64,000 bases of DNA from Streptomyces sp. NBC_01317. GTDB lineage: Bacteria > Actinomycetota > Actinomycetes > Streptomycetales > Streptomycetaceae. The stretch covers positions 7,153,501 to 7,217,500 of the forward strand of contig NZ_CP108393.1 in the NCBI RefSeq assembly GCF_035961655.1, given 5' to 3'. A program made the translations under genes and the position numbers. The notes below the pieces were generated by a model. The model saw only the letters and a list, made by a program, of their open reading frames with translations. It was not told where the DNA came from and searched no databases. Numbering within the stretch: position 1 is the first letter of the stretch; the number at the start of each line of letters is the position of its first letter. Shown here one piece after another: positions 51,001 through 58,503 of the stretch.

Positions 51001-52978
51001 TCTTGGCCTTCTCGCAGCGCAGGTCGGCCGGAGTGTCGTACCAGATGCGGTACTTGCCCGGATCCTTGGCGCTGAAATTCGCCTCGCTGCAGGTGACGGA
51101 GCCCTCGTCGTAGCAGCGCTCGTTGACGGTGAAGTCGACGCGGGCCGGGGCCGGGGCCGAGAAGACGCTCTCCTTGCGCTGCCCGTACTCGATGCGGGAC
51201 AGGTAGCCGTCGCGGTGGTACTCGACCGGGGCCTTGAAGTTGAAGTTGCGCGCGTAGTAGTTGGCGTCGCGCTTCCACCACAGGGACATGGCGTTGCCGT
51301 GGACGTCCTCGACGTAGTCGAGGTTCCAGCGCCAGGCCTGGGTGCAGTAGGAGTGTGCCCAGTCGCCGGCCTTGTAGCAGGGTTCGTCCGCGTGGTTGCC
51401 GTACACCGGGACCGTGAGGACGGAGTCCGTGTACGGGTCGTCGTCGGCGGGGTCGGAGTTGCCTTTGTCGGACCAGCCCGGCAGCTTGTTCAGCCCGAAG
51501 TGGTAGCGGGTGCCGTCCTTGGTGGTGACGACCCAGTACTCACCGTCGTCGTCCCTGGTCGCCGTACGGGGGTCCTTGGAGGTGTCCTTGACCCGCTCGA
51601 TCTTGGAACCGTCGCCGTTGGCCGTGAACCACTTGTTCTTGGTCTTGTCCCACACCAGCTCGGTGGTCGTGCCGCCGAGCGAGAGGGTGGCGTTCTCCGA
51701 GCCGTAACAGAGGTCCGCGGTGCGGTGCGTGGCGTTGTTGGAGCCGGACTTCTTCGAGTCCTCACGGCAGTTGGCGTACGTACGGGTGATGGAGCCCGCG
51801 TTGTAGTCCCAGCCGTCGCCGATCCAGGAGGCCTGGTTGTTGCTCGCGGACGTGCGGCCGTCGACCGACTGGGAGGAGTACGCCAGGTTCACGTTGGGCG
51901 CCGGGCCGCCGGCGACCTCGGGAACCTGCACCTGGTAGCCGTAGGTGAAGGCGCCGGACGACGAGCCCGCCGACCACGAACCGGAGGACAGCAGCGGCGA
52001 GGCGGTGAAGTCACCGGAGGCGGAGGCGCCGGTGTCCAGGAGACCGACGGCGGAACCGCCGGCCGCGGCGGCGGCAGGGAGAGCCGCGGTGCGTGCCGAG
52101 GCGCCCTTGGCGCCGCTGCCCGCACCCGCGCCGTTGCCCAGCAGGTCGGCGACGGGGACGGAGCCGGTGAGGATCTTGCGGGTCTTCGCGTTCTTCGCGG
52201 ACGAGGTATGGGTGGGCGCGTCCTTGGCGGGCACCTCCTTCACCGTGCTGCGCAGCCGCTCGAACGACGCCGGGGCGTCCTCGACCGACATGGTCGTCGT
52301 ACCGGCGTCGTCGGCGCACTCACCGGCGTCCGGGTCGGAGTAGACACAGTCGGGCAGCAGCACCAGGCCGAAGCGGTCGGCGGCCTGCGGGCCGTAGAGG
52401 TCGGCGAAGCCAGTGGTGTCGACGCTGAGCGCGACCTGCGCGGCCGGGTCGGCGGTGGCCGGCGGGGTGACCTTCATGATGACGCCCGAGACACCGGCGC
52501 TCTGGGACGCCTCGGGGGCGGCGAGGTCCACGGTCCACACGCCGGCGAGGGCGGCCGGGTCGGTGCCGACGGGAACGGCGACGGCTATCGGCAGCCCGTT
52601 GGACACCGGGACGGGCTCGCCGGGCACGCTGGTGGCGGTCAGCGGCGCGGTGCCGTTGCCCTCCAGCCAGGGGGTGACGGCCGTCGGCTCGTACGGGTCG
52701 ATCGGCACCTCGGGCGCCGTGGTGAGCGTCTTCTCCGCGGTCTCGTCCGCGTCGAGCGACGTGCTCTTCGGCAGATCAGGCAGGTCGACCTGGGCGTCCT
52801 GGCGGTTCATGCCGGGTCCTGGCACGCCCCACGCGGGGCCGCTCAGGCTCGTCGCCGTGAGCACCGAGGACAACAGGAGGACAACCGCCGTACGGCGAAG
52901 CCGACTTCGCCGGCGTTGTGACGCCGTCATGGCAAGGCGTCCACGCCCCAGCCATGACAGTGGACCTGAAGCACGCAT
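45038..52978 (-). CDS. Secreted RHS/YD-repeat polymorphic toxin with HINT and SCP1.201/DddA-like deaminase tip
   Basis: About 2646 residues from ATG 52978 (GGGAG 9 bp before); ATG 52930 is an alternative. A basic, long signal peptide (RRRSRLRRTAVVLLLSSVL) is followed by an N-terminal beta region and many YD repeats forming the RHS cocoon. A ricin-type beta-trefoil segment is inserted at about 47085-47520 ('AQELKRG', 'AAQLWEP' QxW-like repeats). The RHS core motif 'YDPVVGRFLSADPVLDLNDP' lies near 46.7 kb. Then come an Ala/Lys-rich helical stretch, a Gly/Ser linker, and a HINT domain (45901-45455) starting CNSFVPGTKVLMADG and ending VLVHN-C, which should cut off the tip. The tip (45454-45038) has deaminase signatures: 'SDVEQKFAAIMARDG', 'INFPTGPCTVRLGC' and 'SLTVHW'. 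The expected His of HxE is Asp. Confidence 0.9.
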   Translation of the reverse strand: MRASGPLSWLGRGRLAMTASQRRRSRLRRTAVVLLLSSVLTATSLSGPAWGVPGPGMNRQDAQVDLPDLPKSTSLDADETAEKTLTTAPEVPIDPYEPTAVTPWLEGNGTAPLTATSVPGEPVPVSNGLPIAVAVPVGTDPAALAGVWTVDLAAPEASQSAGVSGVIMKVTPPATADPAAQVALSVDTTGFADLYGPQAADRFGLVLLPDCVYSDPDAGECADDAGTTTMSVEDAPASFERLRSTVKEVPAKDAPTHTSSAKNAKTRKILTGSVPVADLLGNGAGAGSGAKGASARTAALPAAAAAGGSAVGLLDTGASASGDFTASPLLSSGSWSAGSSSGAFTYGYQVQVPEVAGGPAPNVNLAYSSQSVDGRTSASNNQASWIGDGWDYNAGSITRTYANCREDSKKSGSNNATHRTADLCYGSENATLSLGGTTTELVWDKTKNKWFTANGDGSKIERVKDTSKDPRTATRDDDGEYWVVTTKDGTRYHFGLNKLPGWSDKGNSDPADDDPYTDSVLTVPVYGNHADEPCYKAGDWAHSYCTQAWRWNLDYVEDVHGNAMSLWWKRDANYYARNFNFKAPVEYHRDGYLSRIEYGQRKESVFSAPAPARVDFTVNERCYDEGSVTCSEANFSAKDPGKYRIWYDTPADLRCEKAKKCWNAGPSFWSRKRLGQITTWAQRRAGVTPQVVDEYRLAQNFAELKTGPNTALWLESITRTGYARNGKTDAKVTLNPVRFEPNAEDMPNRVKAVNPQRPGFSRLRIGRVINEYGGETVVTYKPATGDCANGPLPAKTDTAALKSNDRLCYPVYWNPDPEFQDIDWFHKYVVDSIEELPDVDGAYATRTAYDYKNPGWKLAEQEFTKKATRTYSQFAGFEQTTTITGAEQPEIGSKQSKAVVRYFRGMGDSVSVKDITGAEIAKDREPFAGHIAEELSYTSATDADSNWLTRSVTVPEATELARRDRDDGLSDLRAWRVTEPEEFAYTKSSGTKSDDKRTLRTVETLTTYEPTYGLPILVESSGDTERTGDESCVKSEYVHDTDKNLIGLTKQVLSSPTLCANANWTDLTTLSGAARTAYDGGAYGAALGASTRGLATESWSLNGTGTGFQTNGTTGFDQVGRVVRGTDPDQKPSTITYDPPSGQVFKVTQTNSLGHSQIQELEPGRSVTLKTTDANNKVSEAVYDPLGRLAEAWAPGRTPSATAVPDFRAVYTIPDVDPDDDDGKRKPSYVTTYSRGQENRIETSVTLYDGLGRERQTQEEATGGGHLITDTLYNSSGEVWQTNNAYLTHEAKPGELFTPLADTAIPNITRYKYDGLGRVVEETPYLKYVDPVTKETSSREYSERATRYEYGEDWSKVINPQGASSYRVYTDALGRTTRTDTFNPAAPGGFTSTSYTYDAIGQLAEATSSADPTRPWSWTYDHRGLLETSTDPDSGTTRNTYDHRDRPLTATNARGVKVWNGYDELSRPTQQRLNSATGTLLAEYGYDGAVPGGKGMPATATRYTDGLAYTQKVNGYTNDYQPTSTTLSLPQQMADTWGLAKDYTYNYAYTETGQLEEATLPPVGGFDAEKLVVRYNKEGLPLSLSGKDWYGSETVYSPYGQVMRSTLGAQPYRVWTQNSFDESSGELKDQLVYREKSGTGADTSVVAGNLVSNRSYAYDPAGNVTSVREQSVGIEERQCFVYDPMGQLKTAWTSKDQENCTTPKSADGAVNVTAGKDNSGYWQEYEYDLLGNRKKLTEKDLGGTTAKDAVTDYAYGKADGTQPRTLAKVTKKFTTPAGAQVTTEAQRLYELTGETKSVTSTENGDKQELTWTYDGQVDRITGQGSGGRTPYVGPAQKCLDIKSDTPAASQPVQLYGCNSSLAQSLKFTPTPGATQTDPNRGTLSVYDTWCLRPAANTSGSAVQVQKCDGSAAQELKRGATGQLTHVASGLCLAAQGGATANSTPIVLATCDGASAAQLWEPQNDTRHIYGPDGGRLLTVNGKEATLYLGEAEVTVQKGGVLVSTQRTYAAAGGAVMRYAYGTGAETLVAQTTDHQGSAYTEVGLYGTMPVRIRKQDPFGNERGTANVGLQNHTGFLGKTRDDASGYQPLGARLYDPVVGRFLSADPVLDLNDPMQSNGYTYAHNNPVTMADPTGLSISLSASERAAALAGAGLSAAQVSQAQAMQGKSLTSVILAVAWETLKDFIGINDAMACFGGDMWSCGSIILGAIPWTKLGKIPSVLKAINRTIDAIQAFKTAKKAAEAVLKAAKAAEAAALRAKKLAIEKAKKEAAQRAKKKAAEAAKRTSDRALQQAKKTGNAAQKQAQAKAAPKASSVAGSGKGGGSKAGGSKPSGSSGGGSRTKGGSSGGGGSGKVDEGGTCNSFVPGTKVLMADGTTKPIEKVKAGDKVVATDPETGETRIETVTAEIKGQGLKHLVKVTIDTDGKRGSKTAQVTATDGHPFWVPELDKWIDATDLRPGQWLRTSAGTFVQITAIERWTAQESAVHNLTVSDLHTYYVLAGATPVLVHNCNFNRDTEAARLPAYQEGGPTSGRAVAEDGASYDLVSGNTREDAALIGWVNDTLRQRGVLPGTSTSWRASDVEQKFAAIMARDGIANANLVINFPTGPCTVRLGCDQVLDTLLGGDRSLTVHWQDSGGAWNSRRYGRR

Positions 52979-53000
52979 ACGTGTCGACTCCCACCCAGGT

Positions 53001-53006
53001 ATTACA
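53001..53006 (-). promoter_or_regulatory. Candidate -10 of the RHS toxin gene
   Basis: On the minus strand TGTAAT lies 23 bp before ATG 52978, leaving room for GGGAG; no clear -35 was found. The same hexamer is used by the divergent promoter at 53329. The 52979-53421 interval otherwise holds no gene that I can see and is the shared control region of the two secreted-protein genes. Confidence 0.35.
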
Positions 53007-53305
53007 GACAACGGATGAGGTGCGGAAACACCACAGAGCACGCGCTTACCTCAGGCACATGCCTCCGCACTATCTGTCATGTCCGTCGCGGGATTCAAGA
53101 TCGAGGCATCGGGCGGAAAGCCGTCGAAGTGACCTGCGCCACGGGGCAGTTCGGGCCAGAACGCGCCGGAAGCCAACCTTTGCGCCGTACCGGATGAACC
53201 GTCAGATCCGGCTCACTCCCTTCCCATCAAACGGGCAAGGAAGTGCAAAGTGATCACCATCACCGCAGCTCCACGACCTGGGTAACATTTTCACAACTCC
53301 CTAAC

Positions 53306-53334
53306 TTGTGGACGCTCCGTGTGGCTCGTGTAAT
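53306..53334 (+). promoter_or_regulatory. Candidate promoter of secreted FG-GAP protein gene
   Basis: TTGTGG (53306-53311), a 17-bp spacer and TGTAAT (53329-53334) lie 88 bp before the GTG start. Confidence 0.45.
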
Positions 53335-53421
53335 CGTGTGGCCACCTATGCTCCACGGCCCGCCGAACGGTGCTGTCCTCGATGTCCCCCATCCGCCTGG
53401 TTCACACGGGAGTAGACCACC

Positions 53422-56400
53422 GTGTTCGCGTCGCCACCTCGCCTTCTCAGCCCTTTCGTGCGCACGCGCACCCGGCTGTCCCTGACTCTCGGCCTGGTAC
53501 TGGCCGCACTCACCGCTGCTCTCCTCCCCTGGTGGCAGCCTCAGACTCCGCCGACGGCGCAGGGCACCCAGCAGAGCGACAAGTCGACGGACACGAAGCC
53601 GGTCTCGACCGGTCCGCGTGACGAGACCGCCGCTGTCGCCGAGGCCCGGCGGGCCGGCAAGCAGGTGCTCGTCGACACGGCGACCACCGCCACCGAGATG
53701 ACCTGGGCACTGCCGAACGGGCAGATGCGCACCCAGATCCACGCGCTGGCGCAGCGTGCGAAGAACGCCGAGGGCCGATGGGCCCCGATCGACAACAAGC
53801 TGACGCGGACGAAGAAGGCCCCTCGCGGGCTCGGCATCGCTCCGGTCAACCCCGCCGTACCGGTGCGTCTCGCCGACGGAAGCGGCGGAAGCGCCGAGAG
53901 CGCGGAGAAGAGCCGCGCGGACCGTTCGTACGTACGTGCCCCGCAGCCGGGCGAGTCCGTCCTCGCCGAGATCGACATCAAAGGCCACACCCTCGCCTAC
54001 ACCTGGCCCGGCGCCCTGCCGGAGCCCGTGCTGGAGGGACCGCGGGCCCTGTACCCCGAGGTGCTGCCCGGTGTGGACCTCCTCCTCGTCGTCCGCGAGG
54101 AAGGCGGCCTCGGCCAGCTCCTGATCGTGAAGTCGCGTGAGGCGGCGCAGCAGCCGGCGCTCAAGACCATTTCGTACGGCCTGCGTTCACCGATGGCGGT
54201 CTTCCGCCAGGACGAGGCTCATGGCCAGGTGCTGGTCGAGGACGCGAAGGGTACGGAGATCGGCTCGATCCCGACGCCCTTCGCGTGGGACTCCGCCGGC
54301 CGTGACCCCGAGGTTCCGGACGACAGGCCGACGCCCCTCACCTCCACGGCGACGTCCGCGGACGTGTTGCGGCTGTCCGGCCTGAGCGGCGCCGAGCCGG
54401 GCGCGCTTCGGGCGCCGGTCCCGCTGAGCGTCGAGGGGGACGGGACCGGCACGGCCCGTCTGCGGCTGGACACCGCCGCCACGGGCCTGCTCACCGGCGA
54501 GGACGTGACGTTCCCGGTGTTCGTCGACCCGACCATCAACCCGGGCTGGCAGGCGTGGACGGTCGCGTACCGCCCGTACCCGAACACCAGCTTCTACAAC
54601 GGCACCAACTTCAGCTCGGGCACCTCGGACGCCCGGGTGGGCCACGAGAACGACACCGGTGGTACGGCGCGGTCTTTCTGGCGCATCGGCTTCTCCAAGA
54701 GCCTGAAGGGCGCGACGATCTCGAAGGCGTCGTTCAAGGTGCTCAACAACCACTCGTGGTCGTGCACGAACCGTGAGTTCCAGTTCTGGCTGACCGGTTC
54801 CATCTCGTCGGGTACGACGTGGAACTCGCAGCCGAAATGGACCACGGAGCTGGACAGGAAGTCGTTCGCGCACGGCTGGTCGTCCGCCGACTGCCCGGAC
54901 GAGTACGAGGCGTTCGACGTGAAGGCCGCGGCCCAGAAGGGCGCGGACAACGGCTCCTCCAACCTGACGTTCGGCATGCGGGCCACCAGCGAGTCCGACA
55001 CCCAGACGTGGCGCAAGTTCAAGGCGACCTCCGCCACGATGGAGGTCACCTACAACCGCAACCCCACCGAGCCGGTCGACGGGGAGACCGTCCCCGGCGG
55101 CGACTGCCTCGTCGGCTCGCCCGGGCGCACGGTCGGCAAGACCAATCTGGTCCTGAAGGCGAAGGCCACCGACCCCGACGGCAATCTCAAGGGCCTGCGC
55201 TTCCGGTTCTGGAAGGTCGGCGCGGCCACCCCGGCGGGCACGCTGGCGACCAACCTGTCCGGCGGCTGGGCCTCGACGACGATCCCGTCCACCAGCCTGG
55301 CGGACAAGGCTACCTACTACTGGGACGTACGGGCCGAGGACTCCATCACACCGGCCGGTGTGTCCACGTACTTCCCGCCCGGCACGACGCCCTGCGCCGT
55401 GACGGTCGACGGCTCGGCGCCGCCGCCGCCGACCGTCACCAGTGAGGTGTTCAAGAGGGCCACCAACGACGGCGCGACGTGGGCGACGGTCAAGTTCGGC
55501 GGCACCGGGGCGATCACCTTCGCCTCCGAGGGCGCGGCCAAGTTCCGTTTCGGTTTCGAGGGCCTGAACTACACCGACGTGACGGCGACCGGCGGCGCGT
55601 ACACCAAATCCGACCTGAAGCCGCCCCACGCGGGCCCGAACTGGCTGCACGTCTTCTCCCTCGACGCGACGGGGAACGTCAGCGCACGTACCGACTACGC
55701 CTTCTACGTCCCGCCCAAGGAGGCGGCCGACAGCCCCGGTGACGTGGGCGGCGACGGCATCGCCGACCTGCTGGCGGTCAACGCGTCCGGCAACCTGCTC
55801 TCCTTCCCGGGCAGCACGGACGGCGAGCTGTACGGCAGCATGGCCGGCGCCTACACCTCCGGCAACAAGCTCAACCCGGCCGGGCACTGGTACGACGCGA
55901 CCGCGGGCAAGCCGGCGCCGCTGATCAGCCACTACCAGGACGTCTACCCCGGTGACGGCCTCAACGACCTGTTCGCCCGCACCCCCGACGGCGGATTCTG
56001 GCTGTACCCCGGCGACGGCTACGGCACCTTCAACGTCGACGACCGGATGAGGATCCGGTTGCCCTCCAACGCCCCGGCCCCCTCGACCTGGACCCAGCTC
56101 AAGGCGGTCGGCGACGTCACCGGCGACAAGCTGCCCGACGTGTTCGTACGCGCCGGAACCGCCTACTGGGCACTGATCGGCTACACCGGAGCGACCTTCC
56201 AGCAGGCGATCCAGATGAACTCCGACAGCTGGGCGCGCCGCGACATCGTCAACGTGGCGGACATCGACCTGGACGGCACACCCGACCTGCTGTGGCGCAA
56301 CCTGGACCTCGGCTCCATCTACGTACGCCACGGCAAGCCCGGCGCGACGGCCGGCAGCGTGGACCTGAACTCGCTCACCACCGCGGCCAACTCCCGTGAC

Positions 56401-56613
56401 GGCGACGTCTCGTACGGCGGAAGCTGGACCGAGGCCAACATCTCGACCGCCATCGGCATCCCGGACGTCAACAACGACAACATCCCCGACATCTGGGCCC
56501 GCTTCGCCTCCGACGGCCACGTGAGCATCTACCACCCGTCCACGACCAACACCAACGCGCCCGTGAAGACGGTCTCGACGGAGAACTGGAACGCCTACAA
56601 GACCTTCGGCTGA
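53422..56613 (+). CDS. Large secreted DNRLRE / FG-GAP (VCBS) repeat protein
   Basis: 1063 residues from a GTG with GGGAG 9 bp before it. A signal-anchor segment (LTLGLVLAALTAALLPWW, about 20-37) leads to a region resembling the N-terminal part of wall-associated RHS partners (about 60-360). A DNRLRE-like beta module (about 380-550) contains 'SFWRIGFSKSLKGATISKASFKVLNNHSWSC'. Fibronectin/Ig-like segments follow (about 555-770). A C-terminal FG-GAP/VCBS propeller (about 775-1063) has Asp-rich loops such as DVGGDGIADLL, DVTGDKLPDVF, DIDLDGTPDLL and DVNNDNIPDIW, likely calcium-binding. It is divergent from the RHS toxin. Such pairs recur in Streptomyces, so it may help surface attachment or delivery; that is inference. 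Confidence 0.85.
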   Translation: MFASPPRLLSPFVRTRTRLSLTLGLVLAALTAALLPWWQPQTPPTAQGTQQSDKSTDTKPVSTGPRDETAAVAEARRAGKQVLVDTATTATEMTWALPNGQMRTQIHALAQRAKNAEGRWAPIDNKLTRTKKAPRGLGIAPVNPAVPVRLADGSGGSAESAEKSRADRSYVRAPQPGESVLAEIDIKGHTLAYTWPGALPEPVLEGPRALYPEVLPGVDLLLVVREEGGLGQLLIVKSREAAQQPALKTISYGLRSPMAVFRQDEAHGQVLVEDAKGTEIGSIPTPFAWDSAGRDPEVPDDRPTPLTSTATSADVLRLSGLSGAEPGALRAPVPLSVEGDGTGTARLRLDTAATGLLTGEDVTFPVFVDPTINPGWQAWTVAYRPYPNTSFYNGTNFSSGTSDARVGHENDTGGTARSFWRIGFSKSLKGATISKASFKVLNNHSWSCTNREFQFWLTGSISSGTTWNSQPKWTTELDRKSFAHGWSSADCPDEYEAFDVKAAAQKGADNGSSNLTFGMRATSESDTQTWRKFKATSATMEVTYNRNPTEPVDGETVPGGDCLVGSPGRTVGKTNLVLKAKATDPDGNLKGLRFRFWKVGAATPAGTLATNLSGGWASTTIPSTSLADKATYYWDVRAEDSITPAGVSTYFPPGTTPCAVTVDGSAPPPPTVTSEVFKRATNDGATWATVKFGGTGAITFASEGAAKFRFGFEGLNYTDVTATGGAYTKSDLKPPHAGPNWLHVFSLDATGNVSARTDYAFYVPPKEAADSPGDVGGDGIADLLAVNASGNLLSFPGSTDGELYGSMAGAYTSGNKLNPAGHWYDATAGKPAPLISHYQDVYPGDGLNDLFARTPDGGFWLYPGDGYGTFNVDDRMRIRLPSNAPAPSTWTQLKAVGDVTGDKLPDVFVRAGTAYWALIGYTGATFQQAIQMNSDSWARRDIVNVADIDLDGTPDLLWRNLDLGSIYVRHGKPGATAGSVDLNSLTTAANSRDGDVSYGGSWTEANISTAIGIPDVNNDNIPDIWARFASDGHVSIYHPSTTNTNAPVKTVSTENWNAYKTFG

Positions 56614-56622
56614 CCCGCGGAA

Positions 56623-56667
56623 GGCAAGGGCCCCTGACCGGCACTCAGCCGGTCAGGGGCCCTTGCC
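56623..56667 (+). terminator. Perfect 19-bp hairpin after FG-GAP protein gene
   Basis: GGCAAGGGCCCCTGACCGG (56623-56641) pairs perfectly with 56649-56667 around a 7-nt loop, 10 bp after the stop. Confidence 0.85.
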
Positions 56668-56726
56668 GGCAGACAAGTCGGGCTGTACGCCGGGGTCCGT
56701 CTCCCGCGAATCCGACCCGCGGCCTT

Positions 56727-56851
56727 CTACCCGATCGACCCCATCCACATGCGACGTCCGAGTTCGTCCAGTTCCGTACGGCGCTCTTCGAACTCGGGCA
56801 GTGCCAGGCCCAGCAGCCGCCAGAAGTCCCCCTGGTGCCCAGGGACCTTGA
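56727..56851 (-). pseudogene. C-terminal fragment of a gene truncated by right IS copy
   Basis: Reading away from the IS end, the minus strand gives about 40 codons (KVPGHQGDFWRLLGLALPEF... then RRMWMGSIG and TAG) with no start. The frame runs straight into the left end of the right IS copy at 56852. It looks like the tail of a gene whose front was lost when the IS arrived or the composite formed. I do not recognise the family. Confidence 0.55.
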
Positions 56852-57120
56852 GAAGCCGTATCTCAGCCGATCATGGAACGTGCGGGTCGAACAGGTTTCC
56901 CGCCGGGGTGATCTTCCCGTTGTGCGTGCATGAAGACAGGGCCTCTCGGTAGCTCGGGGATGCGAATCTGACCGAGCAGTGCCGGGAGGCCCTGGTGTCC
57001 TTGTTGTACGTGTCCGAGCCGGTCCGGTCCAACTCGGCTGCTCCATCGTGTGACTGCCTCGCGCATGTGTACGGCAACGCGGCCGACCATCCGGGTCGGG
57101 TGCGCAGGTATCCCTCGGAC

Positions 57121-57915
57121 ATGACGGACGTGGAGTAGGCGGCCGTGCGGCCGTTGCTGCCGGTGCCGGCCTGGCTGAACGGGCGGGGTGGACGCCCCGA
57201 GGGCTACTGCCACCGCCAACTGCTGGACGCGGTCCGCTACCTGGTCGCGGGAGGGATCTCCTGGCGGGCAATGCCAGCGGACTTCCCGGCCTGGGGCCGG
57301 GTCTACGCCTTCTTCCGCCGCTGGCGCGAACACGGGCTGATCACCGAGTTCCACGACCGGCTGCGCGGGAAGGTCCGTGAACGGGAGGGCCGTGAGGCCG
57401 AGCCCACGGCGGGGATCATCGACGCGCAGTCGGTGCGGGCCGCAGCTTCGGTGCCGGCCGCCTCACGCGGCTACGACGGCGGGAAGAAGGTGCCGGGCCG
57501 TAAACGGCACATCGTGACCGACACGCTGGGCCTGCTCCTGGTCGTCGCGGTCACCGCCGCGGACATCGGAGACCGCGACGCCGCGACGGGCCTGCTGACC
57601 CGGCTGCACCGCCTGCACCGCGACATCACCCTCGTCTGGGCCGACGGCGGCTACACCGGCGGCATCGTCGACTGGTGCCGCCAGAAACTCGCGCTCACTC
57701 TGGAGGTCGTCAAGCGCACCGACGACAAGGAGGGGTTCGTGGTGCTGCCCAGGCGGTGGGTGGTGGAGCGCACGTTCGCGTGGCTGATGCATTCACGCCG
57801 GCTTGCCCGGGACTACGAGACGCTGCCGGCCAGCAGCGAGGCGATGATCCGGTGGTCGATGGTCACACGGATGAGCCGGCGCCTGGCACGGCCACGGGCC
57901 GCCGGCCGGCACTGA
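57121..57915 (+). pseudogene. IS5-family transposase of right copy, early stop with possible restart
   Basis: ATG 57121 reads MTDVE then TAG, where the left copy has Trp (TGG). The remaining frame from GTG 57145 (MRPLLPVPAWLNGRGG) to 57915 is open for 256 residues. It keeps all DDE landmarks: 'GIIDAQSVRAAAS', '[11 protein letters not shown]' and '[23 protein letters not shown]'. If translation restarts at 57145, a nearly full transposase missing only eight N-terminal residues could be made, so this copy may be only weakened. Confidence 0.8.
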
Positions 57916-58420
57916 ACGCCCCCGACACCTCCAGGGCGAGCCACCCGCGCTCCGCCAGGCGCCTGGCCTTCGACCGCACCCCCTCGACCTTCGCCGGCGT
58001 CGTCCCAAGGCCCAGCTCCGCCGCGATCTCCCTGGCCTTCACCGGTCCCCTGCCCGCGGACCGCCGCTCCTCCAATACGCCCAGAATCCGCTGGTAGTCG
58101 GGCGCGAGCGCGGTCACCGGCAACCCGTCCCGCCAGGGCGGCACCACCGACCCCGGCACCGGTGAGGGCACCGTTTCCGGCTCCGCCCCGGTCACGGTAG
58201 TCGTCTCGGCGACGGACAGGGCCAGGGCCTCGACCAGTTCCTCCCGCGCGATCACCCGCCGATCCAGCTCGATCTCCGCGGCCTCCAACACCCCAGCCAA
58301 CCACGCGGCTTCCTCCCGCAGCCCCTCCACCCGCACCCGGGCAGCCGCCTCCCGCTCCTCCAGCATTCCCAGCACCGACGCCACCGCGCACCCCTCGGCC
58401 ATGAAGCGGATACAAGACAC
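57863..58420 (-). CDS. IS-associated accessory protein with C-terminal winged helix
   Basis: 185 residues from a GTG with GGGAGGG before it (MSCIRFMAEGCAVASVLGML). A charged helical coiled coil (about 15-65) is followed by a Pro/Thr-rich linker and 'PPWRDGLPVTALAPDYQRILGVLEE'. It ends with a DNA-binding-like winged helix 'VKAREIAAELGLGTTPAKVEGVRSKARRLAERGWLAL' (about 127-163). Homologous to the broken ORF in the left copy, but intact. It converges on the transposase with a 53-bp overlap. A role in element regulation is plausible, not shown. Confidence 0.75.
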   Translation of the reverse strand: MSCIRFMAEGCAVASVLGMLEEREAAARVRVEGLREEAAWLAGVLEAAEIELDRRVIAREELVEALALSVAETTTVTGAEPETVPSPVPGSVVPPWRDGLPVTALAPDYQRILGVLEERRSAGRGPVKAREIAAELGLGTTPAKVEGVRSKARRLAERGWLALEVSGAFSAGRRPVAVPGAGSSV

Positions 58421-58500
58421 CGCATCCCTCCCTCACCCCGATTAAAACTATGCCTGACCAGCAGAAATCAACAGATCACGTTCGGTTGAGATACGGCTTC

Positions 58501-58503
58501 TAT
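58501..58503 (+). repeat. TAT target duplication, right copy
   Basis: Matches TAT at 42740-42742 on the other side of the composite transposon. Confidence 0.75.

Larger units (their letters stand above)
42743..58500. mobile_element. 15.76-kb composite transposon carrying RHS deaminase toxin and Imm1 immunity genes
   Basis: Two inverted IS5-like copies bound the unit; its outermost 27 bases are identical inverted repeats, starting GAAGCCGTATCTCAACCG. Only the outer junctions share a target duplication (TAT/TAT). Each IS taken alone has unmatched flanks (TAT/TCA on the left copy, TGA/TAT on the right). The interrupted IS701 gene is restored in frame if the unit is removed. Cargo: Imm1 gene, RHS toxin gene, secreted FG-GAP protein gene and a gene fragment. 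Both IS transposases carry premature stops. Confidence 0.8.
56852..58500. mobile_element. IS5-like element, right copy (inverted)
   Basis: 1649 bp with terminal repeats GAAGCCGTATCTCAGCCG (56852) and, inverted, GAAGCCGTATCTCAACCG (58500). Same two-gene layout as the left copy but reversed: transposase on the plus strand, accessory ORF on the minus strand, converging with a 53-bp overlap. Flanks TGA/TAT do not match, so it did not enter this site on its own. Confidence 0.85.

Noticed and set aside
46103..52921. A 2272-codon plus-strand frame opposite the RHS gene
   Set aside because: It is antisense to clear YD repeats, has low-complexity Arg/Gly/Val composition and no ribosome site or domain.
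42743..58500. Simple inversion between two independently inserted IS copies as explanation of the split IS701 gene
   Set aside because: An inversion would not create matching TAT flanks only at the outer junctions, nor place both halves of one reading frame precisely at the two outer ends.
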